A stretch of DNA of 22,930 bases from a virus, in the IMG/VR virus record IMGVR_UViG_3300000553_000189, positions 9,136 to 32,065 of that record, one strand, 5' to 3'. The position numbers and the translations under genes were made by a program. The notes under the pieces were generated by a model. It was not told where the DNA came from. It ran no database searches and was given only the letters and a program-made list of their open reading frames with translations. This document shows, piece after piece, positions 15,949 through 22,409 of the stretch (position 1 is its first letter; every line of letters starts with the position of its first letter).

Positions 15949-16391
15949 TCGACAATCGCTTTCGATGTCGGAGTTTCCCAGACTTCAATTTTGACAAGCC
16001 TGATGTTATTTCTCCAATGACTTTCAATGATAGGAGCAAGCCGATCAAAGATGTCTTGAGCCATGTTTTCAGCAGTCGGGATGAAAGGAACGATGACGAT
16101 CTTCCAATCCGGCGATCCATGCTCCAATGATGAGCGCATAATGTCATCATTTTCATAAACGACAAAAGCGTGATCATAAACATCGTGAACGTATTCAGTC
16201 ATCCAAGCCTTTAGGTCTGAAAAATCAACAAGCATGCCATTGTCGGCGGCTCCATCTTCATTAATTAATTCACCAGCGCATGTTGCTCGGACACGATAGC
16301 GATGCCCATGCGGATTGAAGCATTTACTGGCATGATCTGGGACGCGATGCCCTGTATCAAACTCGACTTCTTTAGTTAAGGACATTCTCAT
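15945..16391 (-). CDS. queD: 6-carboxytetrahydropterin synthase
   Basis: QueD converts dihydroneopterin triphosphate to 6-carboxy-5,6,7,8-tetrahydropterin. The 148-residue protein has the expected zinc site, H15 in FDTGHRV and H28/H30 in NPHGHRY, with the catalytic Cys at C24 (SKCFNPHGH). The DHAFV motif, a PTAENMAQDIF helix with its Glu, and the C-terminal VWETPTS Glu that binds the pterin are all present. Length is normal for a QueD with a moderately long insertion around 85-105. GGGGAG lies just before the ATG, which overlaps the queC stop (ATGA). All active-site elements that I know are kept. Confidence 0.95.
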   Translation of the reverse strand: MRMSLTKEVEFDTGHRVPDHASKCFNPHGHRYRVRATCAGELINEDGAADNGMLVDFSDLKAWMTEYVHDVYDHAFVVYENDDIMRSSLEHGSPDWKIVIVPFIPTAENMAQDIFDRLAPIIESHWRNNIRLVKIEVWETPTSKAIVE

Positions 16392-17113
16392 TGTTCTCCC
16401 CTTTTATGTTTTTCAATCGCTTCCCATGCGAAATCGTAATCTTCGTAAAGAGTTGGATCCTCTACACCTGACAGCATAAAGGCTTCTCTGCGCTCAACAC
16501 AAGTGCCACATCTGCCACAATGAATCTCGCCACCTTTATAGCAACTCCAAGTATCATTCCAATCAACATGCATTGCATGACCTAATGCGGCAATGTAAGC
16601 CTTGTCAGTCGTTATGAATGGGGAATAGATTCCTTCAAATGCGCCTTCAGTAAAGAGATCATCGGCGGCCAAAGACATCGCCATACTAAGCGCATCAACA
16701 AAAGCAGGTCTGCAATCTGGGTAAATAAAATGATCGCCACCATGAACGGCTGTTGCAACAAAATGCGATCCAATGTTCATTGCGGCTCCTGCGGCGATTG
16801 ACAGCATTATTGCATTGCGGTTCGGCACTACTGTTTGTCGCATCGTTAAATCTGCAAAGTGACCATCAGGAACTTCTTTGCCAAAAGTCAATGCTGAAGA
16901 AGTAATCAATTCCGTAATGCCAGTCAGATCAATGATTCGATGTTCAAATCCTAATTTCTTGCAAGTTATTGCAATAAAATCAAGTTCTTTTTTATGCCGT
17001 TGTCCGTAATCAAATGACAAAACAAGAGTCTCAAATCCTCTCTCATTTAAATCATACAGAAGAACCGTTGAATCCATTCCCCCTGATGCAATCGCAACTG
17101 CTTTATCTTTCAT
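16388..17113 (-). CDS. queC: 7-cyano-7-deazaguanine (preQ0) synthase
   Basis: QueC turns CDG into preQ0 using ATP and ammonia. The 241-residue protein starts MKDKAVAIASGGMDSTVLL with the PP-loop SGGMDS at 10-15. It keeps VVPNRNAIMLSIAAGAA near 95-111, VHGGDHFIYPDCRP near 123-136, and a C-terminal zinc site with C191, C199, C202 and C205 (CYKGGEIHCGRCGTC). No amidotransferase extension (as in Gat-QueC fusions) is present. Ribosome site AAGGAG lies before the ATG, which overlaps the DpdA stop by four bases. It should be fully active. Confidence 0.95.
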   Translation of the reverse strand: MKDKAVAIASGGMDSTVLLYDLNERGFETLVLSFDYGQRHKKELDFIAITCKKLGFEHRIIDLTGITELITSSALTFGKEVPDGHFADLTMRQTVVPNRNAIMLSIAAGAAMNIGSHFVATAVHGGDHFIYPDCRPAFVDALSMAMSLAADDLFTEGAFEGIYSPFITTDKAYIAALGHAMHVDWNDTWSCYKGGEIHCGRCGTCVERREAFMLSGVEDPTLYEDYDFAWEAIEKHKRGEQ

Positions 17114-18036
17114 GTCATCTCCTTCAATAGCGGCGCAATAAGTCGAAGATCTTGAGGTGTCAGAACGTTATGAACATTGATGCCATTTTGCCCATCGGAT
17201 CCAAATGAAGGTGCGCTAATTTCACCAAAGCGTTTGCGCAAAAACTTTTGCAGATTGACAGAACTTCTGGCGGCGAAATAAATAACGAGCCCCCAATTTT
17301 CAGGTGTTGAAGTCGAAATCTGAGATGGGTTGAGATCATAGAGTCTCTTTAGTTCATCTTTGAGCAAATAAGCATCTTTTCCATTTGCTTGATACTGCCA
17401 TCGTTTAAGAGAACGATCATCGTGAAGAACAAAACTGCCCCACCGTTGACCGCTTTTAAATGCTGATGAATCAACAGAATAGAAAGGAACTTGAGATACA
17501 AGCCGAGTGCCAGAGCATCCCCAACCATGAAATCTAACTTGAGGATGATGATCTCTGACGTATCGGAATACTTCGACAAACCATCGAAGTAGATTCTTTG
17601 CGTCTCGAACTCCAACGGATCCGCCAAGTCCAAAGAAATCAATACTTGAATCAAATGCAATGTATTTGCTAATTAATGTCGGCGAGGCTGGATAATGAAT
17701 TGTTGGAATTATGTCAAGACCTTTGTTGCGCAAGTATTTAAAGTTTTCAAATGAACCATCTGCATCGCCAATAACATCAAGCGATGCCATCCAGCAAACA
17801 TGATTTTTAACAACATGACACCACTCTGCGTATTCATCAATGTCAATAACTGCGCCAATGCTTGCGACAGAGTATGCCCCGGAATCTGCAACAAATCGAT
17901 ACCCGAGTTTTGATAATGCAATTACTTCTTCTGGCTCTGACACCGTATGAAATGAGAGAAGCGCATTGAATCGTTTAGGTATTGTCAGCGTTGTATCTGC
18001 AAGAAGAATTGCTTGCCGGGCTGAGGAAGAACTCAT
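17110..18036 (-). CDS. dpdA: DpdA-like DNA 7-deazaguanine transglycosylase
   Basis: The 308-residue protein belongs to the tRNA-guanine transglycosylase-like group used by phages to place 7-deazaguanines in DNA. Visible motifs are FVADSGAYS (catalytic-site Asp at D51), DVIGDADGSFENFKYL, an FFGLGGSVGVRD glycine loop at 134-145, and FHGWGCSG leading to FYSVDSSAF with the likely nucleophile D189. The four-ligand zinc site of bacterial Tgt is not seen, as is usual in short phage forms. It follows a ParB-like gene with an ATGA overlap and precedes queC likewise. Next to a full preQ0 pathway, DNA is a more likely substrate than tRNA. The exact DpdA subfamily is not determined here. Confidence 0.85.
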   Translation of the reverse strand: MSSSSARQAILLADTTLTIPKRFNALLSFHTVSEPEEVIALSKLGYRFVADSGAYSVASIGAVIDIDEYAEWCHVVKNHVCWMASLDVIGDADGSFENFKYLRNKGLDIIPTIHYPASPTLISKYIAFDSSIDFFGLGGSVGVRDAKNLLRWFVEVFRYVRDHHPQVRFHGWGCSGTRLVSQVPFYSVDSSAFKSGQRWGSFVLHDDRSLKRWQYQANGKDAYLLKDELKRLYDLNPSQISTSTPENWGLVIYFAARSSVNLQKFLRKRFGEISAPSFGSDGQNGINVHNVLTPQDLRLIAPLLKEMT

Positions 18037-18596
18037 GTGACCTGATCGAGCAATCGATTCAATTTTTCATCATCGCTGAGGCTTGGATCAATGAATGCTG
18101 ATTTCCAACGATTCAATGTTGCTCGAGTTACTTTAAGAAGAAGCGAGTATTCATCAGGGACATCTTGAGTGTTGCCTATTTCATTCGCTAATGCATCAAG
18201 ATCGGGTGGAGTTAATTGATGCAAAAGATCAGTCACGTCTTGCTCGATGTATCCTGTGCCAGCCAAATCAATGTCGCTAATCATTGCAAGCAATAATTCA
18301 GGATCGTATGTTCCTAATTGCGAAGTTCGATTGGCCGCTAAAGAATACGCTTTTGCAGTCGCTTCATCCATGTCAACAAAGATAACTTCTAATGAATCCC
18401 AACCAAGTTGTTTGGCGGCATCAAGTTGATGATTACCATCAATGACGATTCCAACCTCATCGCCTGTTCTTCGAGCAACGATTGGTTTGACTTGCCCAAA
18501 GCGAGAATAGGATTCTGCAATCGCATCAACATCTCCCATTCGAGGATTGCCTGCTAAATGAGCAAGATTATTTAACGGAACTCTAACTGGCTTCAT
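18033..18596 (-). CDS. ParB/Srx-like N-terminal domain protein
   Basis: The 187-residue protein starts MKPVRVPLNNLAHLAGNPRM and has the ParB/sulfiredoxin domain: the NPRMGDVDAIAESYSRFGQV opening, then the IVIDGNHQLDAAKQLGW motif around residues 50-66 that binds nucleotide in this fold, and TAKAYSLAANRTSQLG near 85-100. The C-terminal part (about 150-187) has a helical YSLLLKVTRATLNRWKSAF segment. Single ParB-domain proteins like this are often found in phage DNA modification loci and are annotated as nuclease or CTPase. Its place as the first gene of the modification operon, overlapping dpdA by four bases, suggests help in target choice or strand access; this is inference. GGGGAGG lies just before its ATG. 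Confidence 0.82.
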   Translation of the reverse strand: MKPVRVPLNNLAHLAGNPRMGDVDAIAESYSRFGQVKPIVARRTGDEVGIVIDGNHQLDAAKQLGWDSLEVIFVDMDEATAKAYSLAANRTSQLGTYDPELLLAMISDIDLAGTGYIEQDVTDLLHQLTPPDLDALANEIGNTQDVPDEYSLLLKVTRATLNRWKSAFIDPSLSDDEKLNRLLDQVT

Positions 18597-18612
18597 GCCT
18601 CCCCTTTCATTC

Positions 18613-19098
18613 TTACATCTTTACTTCTAGCACAGAAAATGGTCTGCGAACAAGGGTGCAATGCGCTTCTGATGCTTTAAGCGCAGTTAGAACGCTTGCT
18701 TTGTCAATGTGGTCAGCATACAAGGAGCCAAATGCGACTGATGCGCCGGATCCTATTGCGTTGTATGCGCCGTCTGCATCGCCTCTTGATTCGATGACCG
18801 ATAAATCATCTTGGATTTCAAACAGTTTGCCTTTTTCAATAACAAGAAGCGACCATTCTGTTTCGGTTGTTTTGAATTGCTTAATAAATAATTCAATTTT
18901 TGGATTTTGCATTCTTTCAAATTGATCAAATGCTTGAGATCCTGCCTTCCATGATCCAGCAAAGCCAACTAACAGACCGCCAATGTTCTTAATTTTCGGC
19001 GTATTGCTGATCGTATACAGATTTTCATCATCAACAGAAATTGAATCACAACCCATGTATGCGCCGCTTTGAGTCACAAGCCCAACAACGCATGTCAT
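18613..19098 (-). CDS. HslV/proteasome-like Ntn hydrolase
   Basis: The 161-residue protein starts MTCVVGLVTQSGAYMGCDSI. After Met removal the N-terminus would be Thr, the nucleophile of proteasome-type peptidases. Counting that Thr as 1, Asp17 (GCDS) and a Lys at about 34-36 (TPKIKNIGG) match the T1/D17/K33 triad. LVGFAGSWKAGSQAFDQFER and the AYNAIGSGASVAFGSLYADH segment agree with the HslV/beta-subunit fold, including the AIGSG motif. It is slightly shorter than HslV, and no ATPase partner is seen in the window. The ATG overlaps the preceding small ORF's stop. It may be a stand-alone peptidase in infected cells or act with a host ATPase. It could instead be another Ntn hydrolase. Confidence 0.8.
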   Translation of the reverse strand: MTCVVGLVTQSGAYMGCDSISVDDENLYTISNTPKIKNIGGLLVGFAGSWKAGSQAFDQFERMQNPKIELFIKQFKTTETEWSLLVIEKGKLFEIQDDLSVIESRGDADGAYNAIGSGASVAFGSLYADHIDKASVLTALKASEAHCTLVRRPFSVLEVKM

Positions 19099-19187
19099 TT
19101 TTTAAAAAATAGTGAAATTACCATGATCAATGATGCGAGTGCAGAAGCATCCATCAGGATAACGCCGAACCACATCAAGGCATGCAT
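19095..19187 (-). CDS. Tiny membrane peptide ORF 2 (30 aa)
   Basis: The peptide MHALMWFGVILMDASALASL continues IMVISLFFKK. It is almost entirely hydrophobic with a Lys-Lys end, a typical single membrane helix. Its ATG overlaps the stop of the previous tiny ORF (TGATG) and its TGA overlaps the Ntn hydrolase ATG (ATGA), so it is locked into the operon by translational coupling. Too short for family recognition. A membrane anchor or a holin-like part are possibilities. Confidence 0.55.
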   Translation of the reverse strand: MHALMWFGVILMDASALASLIMVISLFFKK

Positions 19188-19261
19188 CAGAGAGTCGCCA
19201 TTGCATACAACAAAGCAATCATCCAAACAACAGTCAATGCTTCAAGTAAATACTTCATCAT
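19187..19261 (-). CDS. Tiny membrane peptide ORF 1 (24 aa)
   Basis: Starting at one of two adjacent ATGs (19261 or 19258), the peptide MMKYLLEALTVVWMIALLYA ends MATL. It is one hydrophobic segment with a single Lys and Glu near the front, so an inner-membrane helix is likely. A GAAGGG ribosome site lies four bases before the first ATG, inside the end of the YqaJ gene, whose stop it overlaps. It is followed stop-to-start by a second tiny membrane ORF. The hydrophobic content in both frames and the perfect coupling argue against chance. Confidence 0.55.
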   Translation of the reverse strand: MMKYLLEALTVVWMIALLYAMATL

Positions 19262-20280
19262 TCACCCTTCATCCTAAAGACTCGATGGCCTTTCTTTGGT
19301 TTCATAAACTTAGCAAAGATTTCTGGATGCTCAAGTTTAAATGCTTTTTGATCAAATGATTCTGAATCTTTTGTTGACTTGTAGGTAAATAATGCATTCC
19401 CTTGATACTCCATAGTGTCTCCTTCGCCGATAGCAATTTCAAGCCGGGCTCGCAATTCTTTAAGTCGAGCCTCACCTTGAGCGACCTCATCTTTGACTTT
19501 GGTGTAGATCGTGTATGTCTCAAGAATGAAATCATCTGCCTGAACGATGACACCTTCTTTGCTCTCGGGATACATTTTGCCAATCGTCTCAAGAGTGCTT
19601 GTATGTCCGTCAGGATCGGGCTCGATGCCGGTCTTTACGAGATCCCAAAACAACGTCTCTCGCTTTATGCAATCAAATCGTTCTTCTGCTGAATACTCTC
19701 GATCTCTGACGATCAATCCTTCGCCAGCAACTAAGGCGGCAAAAGTCACATTTTCAATGCCGGTGACGCATGAATAGTGAAGACCTTGCAGTTCATAATT
19801 TCTTGGTATGAAATTATCTTCCCAGCCCCTTGCATTCCCTCGACCAACAATGCCAGTCGTCTTAATTTCAAGAATTGAATCAATTTCGACTTTGCTTGGA
19901 TCAAAGGTCAGATCTTTAGTGACTCGACCTTTTGGGTATTCAAATGAAGATTTGACAATCAAGAAATCAAGATTTGCCAGCATGAATGAATGCGCTTTGC
20001 TTCTAAGCATTACTGGCCATTCAACAACAGCGACATCGTATTCTTTAGCAAACTTTTCAGCGACGACTCGCTCAAGCAGATTGCCCCATTCCATTGCTTC
20101 ATTCGTTTCATTAATTCGCTCTACTCGCCCTGATTTCTCAGCCCACAATGAAAACTGCGATGCGTATGCTGATGATCCGAAAATTGCGCCAGCATCGCTT
20201 CCGCCAATGCCAGTTGATCTCAAATCAAGCCATTCATCATGAGTCAATTCATCTACATTTGCTATTACGTCACACAACAT
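19258..20280 (-). CDS. YqaJ-type recombination exonuclease
   Basis: The 340-residue protein carries the YqaJ viral recombinase domain, a PD-(D/E)XK fold related to lambda exonuclease. Motifs: DEWLDLRSTGIGGSDAGAIF at about 15-35 with the conserved Arg and GGSDA, an EWGNLLERVVAEKFA helix with its Glu, the active-site Asp in LANLDFLIV near 103, and the ILEIKTT Glu-x-Lys pair near 140. RNYELQGLHYSCVTG contributes the conserved Gln. The C-terminal third has helices (EARLKELRARLEIAIGEGD) and an FTYKSTKDSES strand, as in many phage YqaJ proteins. It would resect DNA ends for annealing; no annealing protein is seen in the window. GGGAG six bases upstream supports the ATG. Confidence 0.9.
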   Translation of the reverse strand: MLCDVIANVDELTHDEWLDLRSTGIGGSDAGAIFGSSAYASQFSLWAEKSGRVERINETNEAMEWGNLLERVVAEKFAKEYDVAVVEWPVMLRSKAHSFMLANLDFLIVKSSFEYPKGRVTKDLTFDPSKVEIDSILEIKTTGIVGRGNARGWEDNFIPRNYELQGLHYSCVTGIENVTFAALVAGEGLIVRDREYSAEERFDCIKRETLFWDLVKTGIEPDPDGHTSTLETIGKMYPESKEGVIVQADDFILETYTIYTKVKDEVAQGEARLKELRARLEIAIGEGDTMEYQGNALFTYKSTKDSESFDQKAFKLEHPEIFAKFMKPKKGHRVFRMKGE

Positions 20281-20282
20281 AA

Positions 20283-20615
20283 CTATCTCCCTTGATTCGT
20301 TTCATTTAAAGATGCTTCTACAATTTGATTCATTCTTTTTGCATCTCGAAAGAGCGCAAGCGCAATCGCTGAATACACAGCCATGTCAATTAATGAATCT
20401 TCAACACCCTCGTTAATTAGAGTGGATCCTCTTGCCGCCGATTGCAATCGCCGCATTTTGTCGTTTGCTCGAATTAATGCGCCGATCCATCCTTCAACGC
20501 CGAAATCTTCTGATGCTCGAACATTTGCAAATGCATCTTCTTTGCGTCCATAGTCAGATCGTTTTCGATCATGCAAGATTTTCATTTCTTCTAATACGTT
20601 TTCAAACTCATTCAT
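20283..20615 (-). CDS. Probable Nmad1/DUF1599-like protein
   Basis: I set the start at the ATG at 20615 (MNEFENVLEEMKILHDRKRS) because AGGGAG lies eight bases upstream; the open frame upstream overlaps the Rpf-like gene. The 110-residue protein is all-helical. The pattern KRSDYGRKEDAFANVRASED, then WIGALIRANDKMRRLQSAAR, then EDSLIDMAVYSAIALALFRD matches the DUF1599 'nucleotide modification associated domain 1' family, which is close to MazG-like all-alpha nucleotide pyrophosphatases. The family name comes from its association with base-modification loci, which fits the preQ0/DpdA operon downstream. Function is not established; a nucleotide-handling role is inferred. A related DUF of the same fold is the alternative. 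Confidence 0.7.
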   Translation of the reverse strand: MNEFENVLEEMKILHDRKRSDYGRKEDAFANVRASEDFGVEGWIGALIRANDKMRRLQSAARGSTLINEGVEDSLIDMAVYSAIALALFRDAKRMNQIVEASLNETNQGR

Positions 20616-20626
20616 TTGGTATCTCC

Positions 20627-21025
20627 CTACCATCCATGTCCGCAATCATTTTGATCGGGCACATAATTTCCTAAACCATTCAATCGTTGAATCTTAATTG
20701 CTATGAAAACCTGTTCTGCTGGCGTTGCTGAATACTCTGCGCCGAAGATCCAACCACCATAAGCCATCCAATTTATTTCAAGGATCCCTAATCCTCCTGA
20801 ATAAATTGATCCTCTTGTATGCCAGTTGCTTCCAGTTTCGCATTGAGCGACTTTTGCCCATTGTTCCATTACTGCTGGCGCAATAATCGGTTCTGGCGGC
20901 ACATACCTAATTGATTTGCTTTGCGGGACTTTATTAATTCGTGCAACATTTTTTGTATTTGCTTGCGCTGGCATTGTCATAGCAATGGTCAATGCAACGG
21001 TCAGAATGATAAGCGGTTTCTTCAA
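20627..21025 (-). CDS. Secreted Rpf-type transglycosylase-like protein
   Basis: The start is a TTG at 21025 (MKKPLIILTVALTIAMTMPA), overlapping the previous stop and preceded by GGAG. Only this start yields a signal peptide: KK, a hydrophobic core, and a likely AQA cleavage near residue 22. From about residue 54 the Rpf domain is visible: EQWAKVAQCETGSNWHTRGS with the catalytic Glu at 63, then YSGGLGILEINWMAYGG, and a C-terminal DQNDCGHGW. Cys62 and Cys128 match the disulfide pair of Rpf domains. It would cut peptidoglycan of an actinobacterial cell wall. It may be the phage's lysin or a secreted helper. The mature part has no other wall-binding domain. Confidence 0.85.
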   Translation of the reverse strand: MKKPLIILTVALTIAMTMPAQANTKNVARINKVPQSKSIRYVPPEPIIAPAVMEQWAKVAQCETGSNWHTRGSIYSGGLGILEINWMAYGGWIFGAEYSATPAEQVFIAIKIQRLNGLGNYVPDQNDCGHGW

Positions 21026-21408
21026 CGATCTCCGATGCTTGAGGCTTCCGCTTGCGAGAGTCTTTGAATGCGAGTCTCGGTTGCGCTGTCTTGATTGATG
21101 CTCTTAATCGTAAAAACTCCTGCAAGTACAGGTTCTTGTTGCATTAATAATCGAGCGTAGTATGCCCGATGATTATTGCTCAACTTAAAACCCGAAACAT
21201 CAGTCGTTTGCTCAAACCATTGCCATCTCATTTGCTCATACAACATTGCAATTCCGATTTTCTTATGACCTCTCGCAACGAGGATCATGGCAAGCCTTTT
21301 GAGTTCTTCATACACTTTTGGATTTGCTCGATGAAAAGCCTCAAACTTTTCTTTAAGAGATGCATTCTTGTCAACATCTGCTTCAATAAAATCCCACAGC
21401 GTTGTCAT
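21022..21408 (-). CDS. Conserved phage protein of unknown function (128 aa)
   Basis: The protein starts MTTLWDFIEADVDKNASLKE and is helical and basic. The order 'ANPKVYEELKRLAMILVARG' then 'HKKIGIAMLYEQMRWQWFEQ' then 'FKLSNNHRAYYARLLMQQEP' is widely seen in small phage proteins that still have no known function. Aromatic and Arg residues near 58-95 suggest nucleic-acid contact. It overlaps both neighbours by four bases (ATGA before, TTGA after), so it is part of the same operon. No catalytic motif is recognised. Confidence 0.8.
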   Translation of the reverse strand: MTTLWDFIEADVDKNASLKEKFEAFHRANPKVYEELKRLAMILVARGHKKIGIAMLYEQMRWQWFEQTTDVSGFKLSNNHRAYYARLLMQQEPVLAGVFTIKSINQDSATETRIQRLSQAEASSIGDR

Positions 21409-21716
21409 GATTCCAACTCTGCAATCTGCTTCGCATAACGCTTGGCGGCCGAAGCAGTTTCAAATTGTTGAAACTCGCTAAGCGATTGAATCATGCCTTC
21501 TTGATCAATAAATCGAACTGTGTATTTTCGAGGTATCTCTGGCGCAAGAATCGGATCAAATTGTTCTGAAGAAATAAAGATGGATCCATGCTTGCCAAAT
21601 ACTGATCGCAAAGTTCTTGAGTTAAAAAATCTGCGCTCAAATTGACCAAAGAAAGTTCCGCCTGCTTCTTCATTATGAAAACGAATGTCTCTCATAGTTT
21701 GATAATGACGCTTCAT
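21405..21716 (-). CDS. Small unrecognised protein (103 aa)
   Basis: I prefer the ATG at 21716 (MKRHYQTMRDIRFHNEEAGG) because GGAG lies six bases before it and it shares a base with the preceding stop (TAATG). A second ATG at 21728 would add four residues. The protein has a FFGQFERRFFNSRTLRSVFG aromatic/basic block near 22-42 and a C-terminal YTVRFIDQEGMIQSLSEFQQ plus FETASAAKRYAKQIAEL, which looks like a small beta-alpha unit. I recognise no family. Confidence 0.75.
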   Translation of the reverse strand: MKRHYQTMRDIRFHNEEAGGTFFGQFERRFFNSRTLRSVFGKHGSIFISSEQFDPILAPEIPRKYTVRFIDQEGMIQSLSEFQQFETASAAKRYAKQIAELES

Positions 21717-21982
21717 TAGATGCTCCATTTCACTAAGACGTATGTGTTTGCTGGCTTTTTGTTTTTAGTCAAGTAAATCATTTTGCCATTTGATTTGATT
21801 ATCTTCTTCGTGACCAGATTGTTGACCGCATCTCGAATGATTGCAATCGGGACTCGACTGCCGATTGCTTTTTTTAAATCTGAGCAAGTCATTGAGACTG
21901 GATACAAATTGCCTCTTGAATCCTTCTTCCGTTGATCAAGAACTTGAACGATCATCTTTTCGCAAAACTCGACATTCATCAT
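21716..21982 (-). CDS. Small winged-helix-like protein (88 aa)
   Basis: The open frame begins with TTG at 22009, but I choose the ATG at 21982 (MMNVEFCEKMIVQVLDQRKK), which overlaps the preceding stop as ATGA and has GGCAGG just before it. The next ATG at 21979 is equally possible. The layout is that of a small winged helix: helix IVQVLDQRK, helix MTCSDLKKAIG, recognition helix AIIRDAVNNLVTKKIIKSNG and a beta wing KMIYLTKNKKPANTYVLVKW. It may bind DNA as a phage regulator; no target is known. Confidence 0.7.
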   Translation of the reverse strand: MMNVEFCEKMIVQVLDQRKKDSRGNLYPVSMTCSDLKKAIGSRVPIAIIRDAVNNLVTKKIIKSNGKMIYLTKNKKPANTYVLVKWSI

Positions 21983-22284
21983 GCACCTGCCTTTGAACCG
22001 ATCTGGCAACCGATGTGACGAGGCGCAATGTCAAGCGACAACTTGCCGTCTGCCTCGAAGTAATAGTCGGGCATTATGTATCCGCATGTGTAATCAAAAT
22101 GATCATCATCCTGACATCCCATGCACCATTGATCTGAGTGCGCCTTGAAACTCAAGATGTTGCGCTTTGATGTTCCTTGAATCATCTCTGAATGCAATGA
22201 GCAAATCAATGCCCACTTGCCGCCATCTTCAATTTCAGATCCGAACATCTCAACTAATTCAATCTGCTTGCTTGATGCCTTCAT
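21979..22284 (-). CDS. Cys/His-rich small protein (101 aa)
   Basis: The 101-residue protein starts MKASSKQIELVEMFGSEIED, with AGGAG eight bases before the ATG. Residues 25-70 include CSLHSEM, HSDQWCMGCQDDDHFDYTC and a later HIGC, enough Cys and His for a zinc site though no standard spacing is seen. It is the first gene after the 22285-22409 gap and heads a long coupled gene run. I recognise no family; a small DNA- or protein-binding role is possible only by position. Confidence 0.75.
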   Translation of the reverse strand: MKASSKQIELVEMFGSEIEDGGKWALICSLHSEMIQGTSKRNILSFKAHSDQWCMGCQDDDHFDYTCGYIMPDYYFEADGKLSLDIAPRHIGCQIGSKAGA

Positions 22285-22331
22285 CTTTCCTGCTCCTTCT
22301 TGAAGTTACTTTGCTTCGCTTCAATACTTCT

Positions 22332-22395
22332 ATCTTAATGGCGTTTCGTCAGCCAATGCAAGCATTTGTCAAACACCACTAATCCCTTGGTGTTT
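22332..22395 (-). promoter_or_regulatory. Possible promoter and hairpin before the 101-aa gene
   Basis: This is the only sizeable gap of the accessory region. On the minus strand GGTGTTT (22395 to 22389 partner AAACACC at 22371-22377) forms a seven-base stem with an 11-base loop and no T tract. An exact TTGACA (22372 to 22367) overlaps its lower arm, and AATGCTTGCATT is an imperfect palindrome next to it. A TAAGAT (22337 to 22332) is too far from TTGACA for a normal spacer, but 18 bases from TTGCAT. A regulated start for the downstream operon is possible and weakly supported. Confidence 0.3.
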
Positions 22396-22409
22396 AGGAT
22401 CTCAAATCT

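Noticed and set aside
17110-18036. Host-type tRNA-guanine transglycosylase for queuosine in tRNA
   Set aside because: The protein is shorter than bacterial Tgt and lacks its cysteine zinc site, and it is next to ParB-like and preQ0 genes in a phage. A tRNA role is not excluded but is less likely.
22371-22395. Hairpin as an intrinsic terminator for the VRR-NUC gene
   Set aside because: The stem is only seven bases and no T tract follows on the minus strand, so I list it only as possible regulatory sequence.
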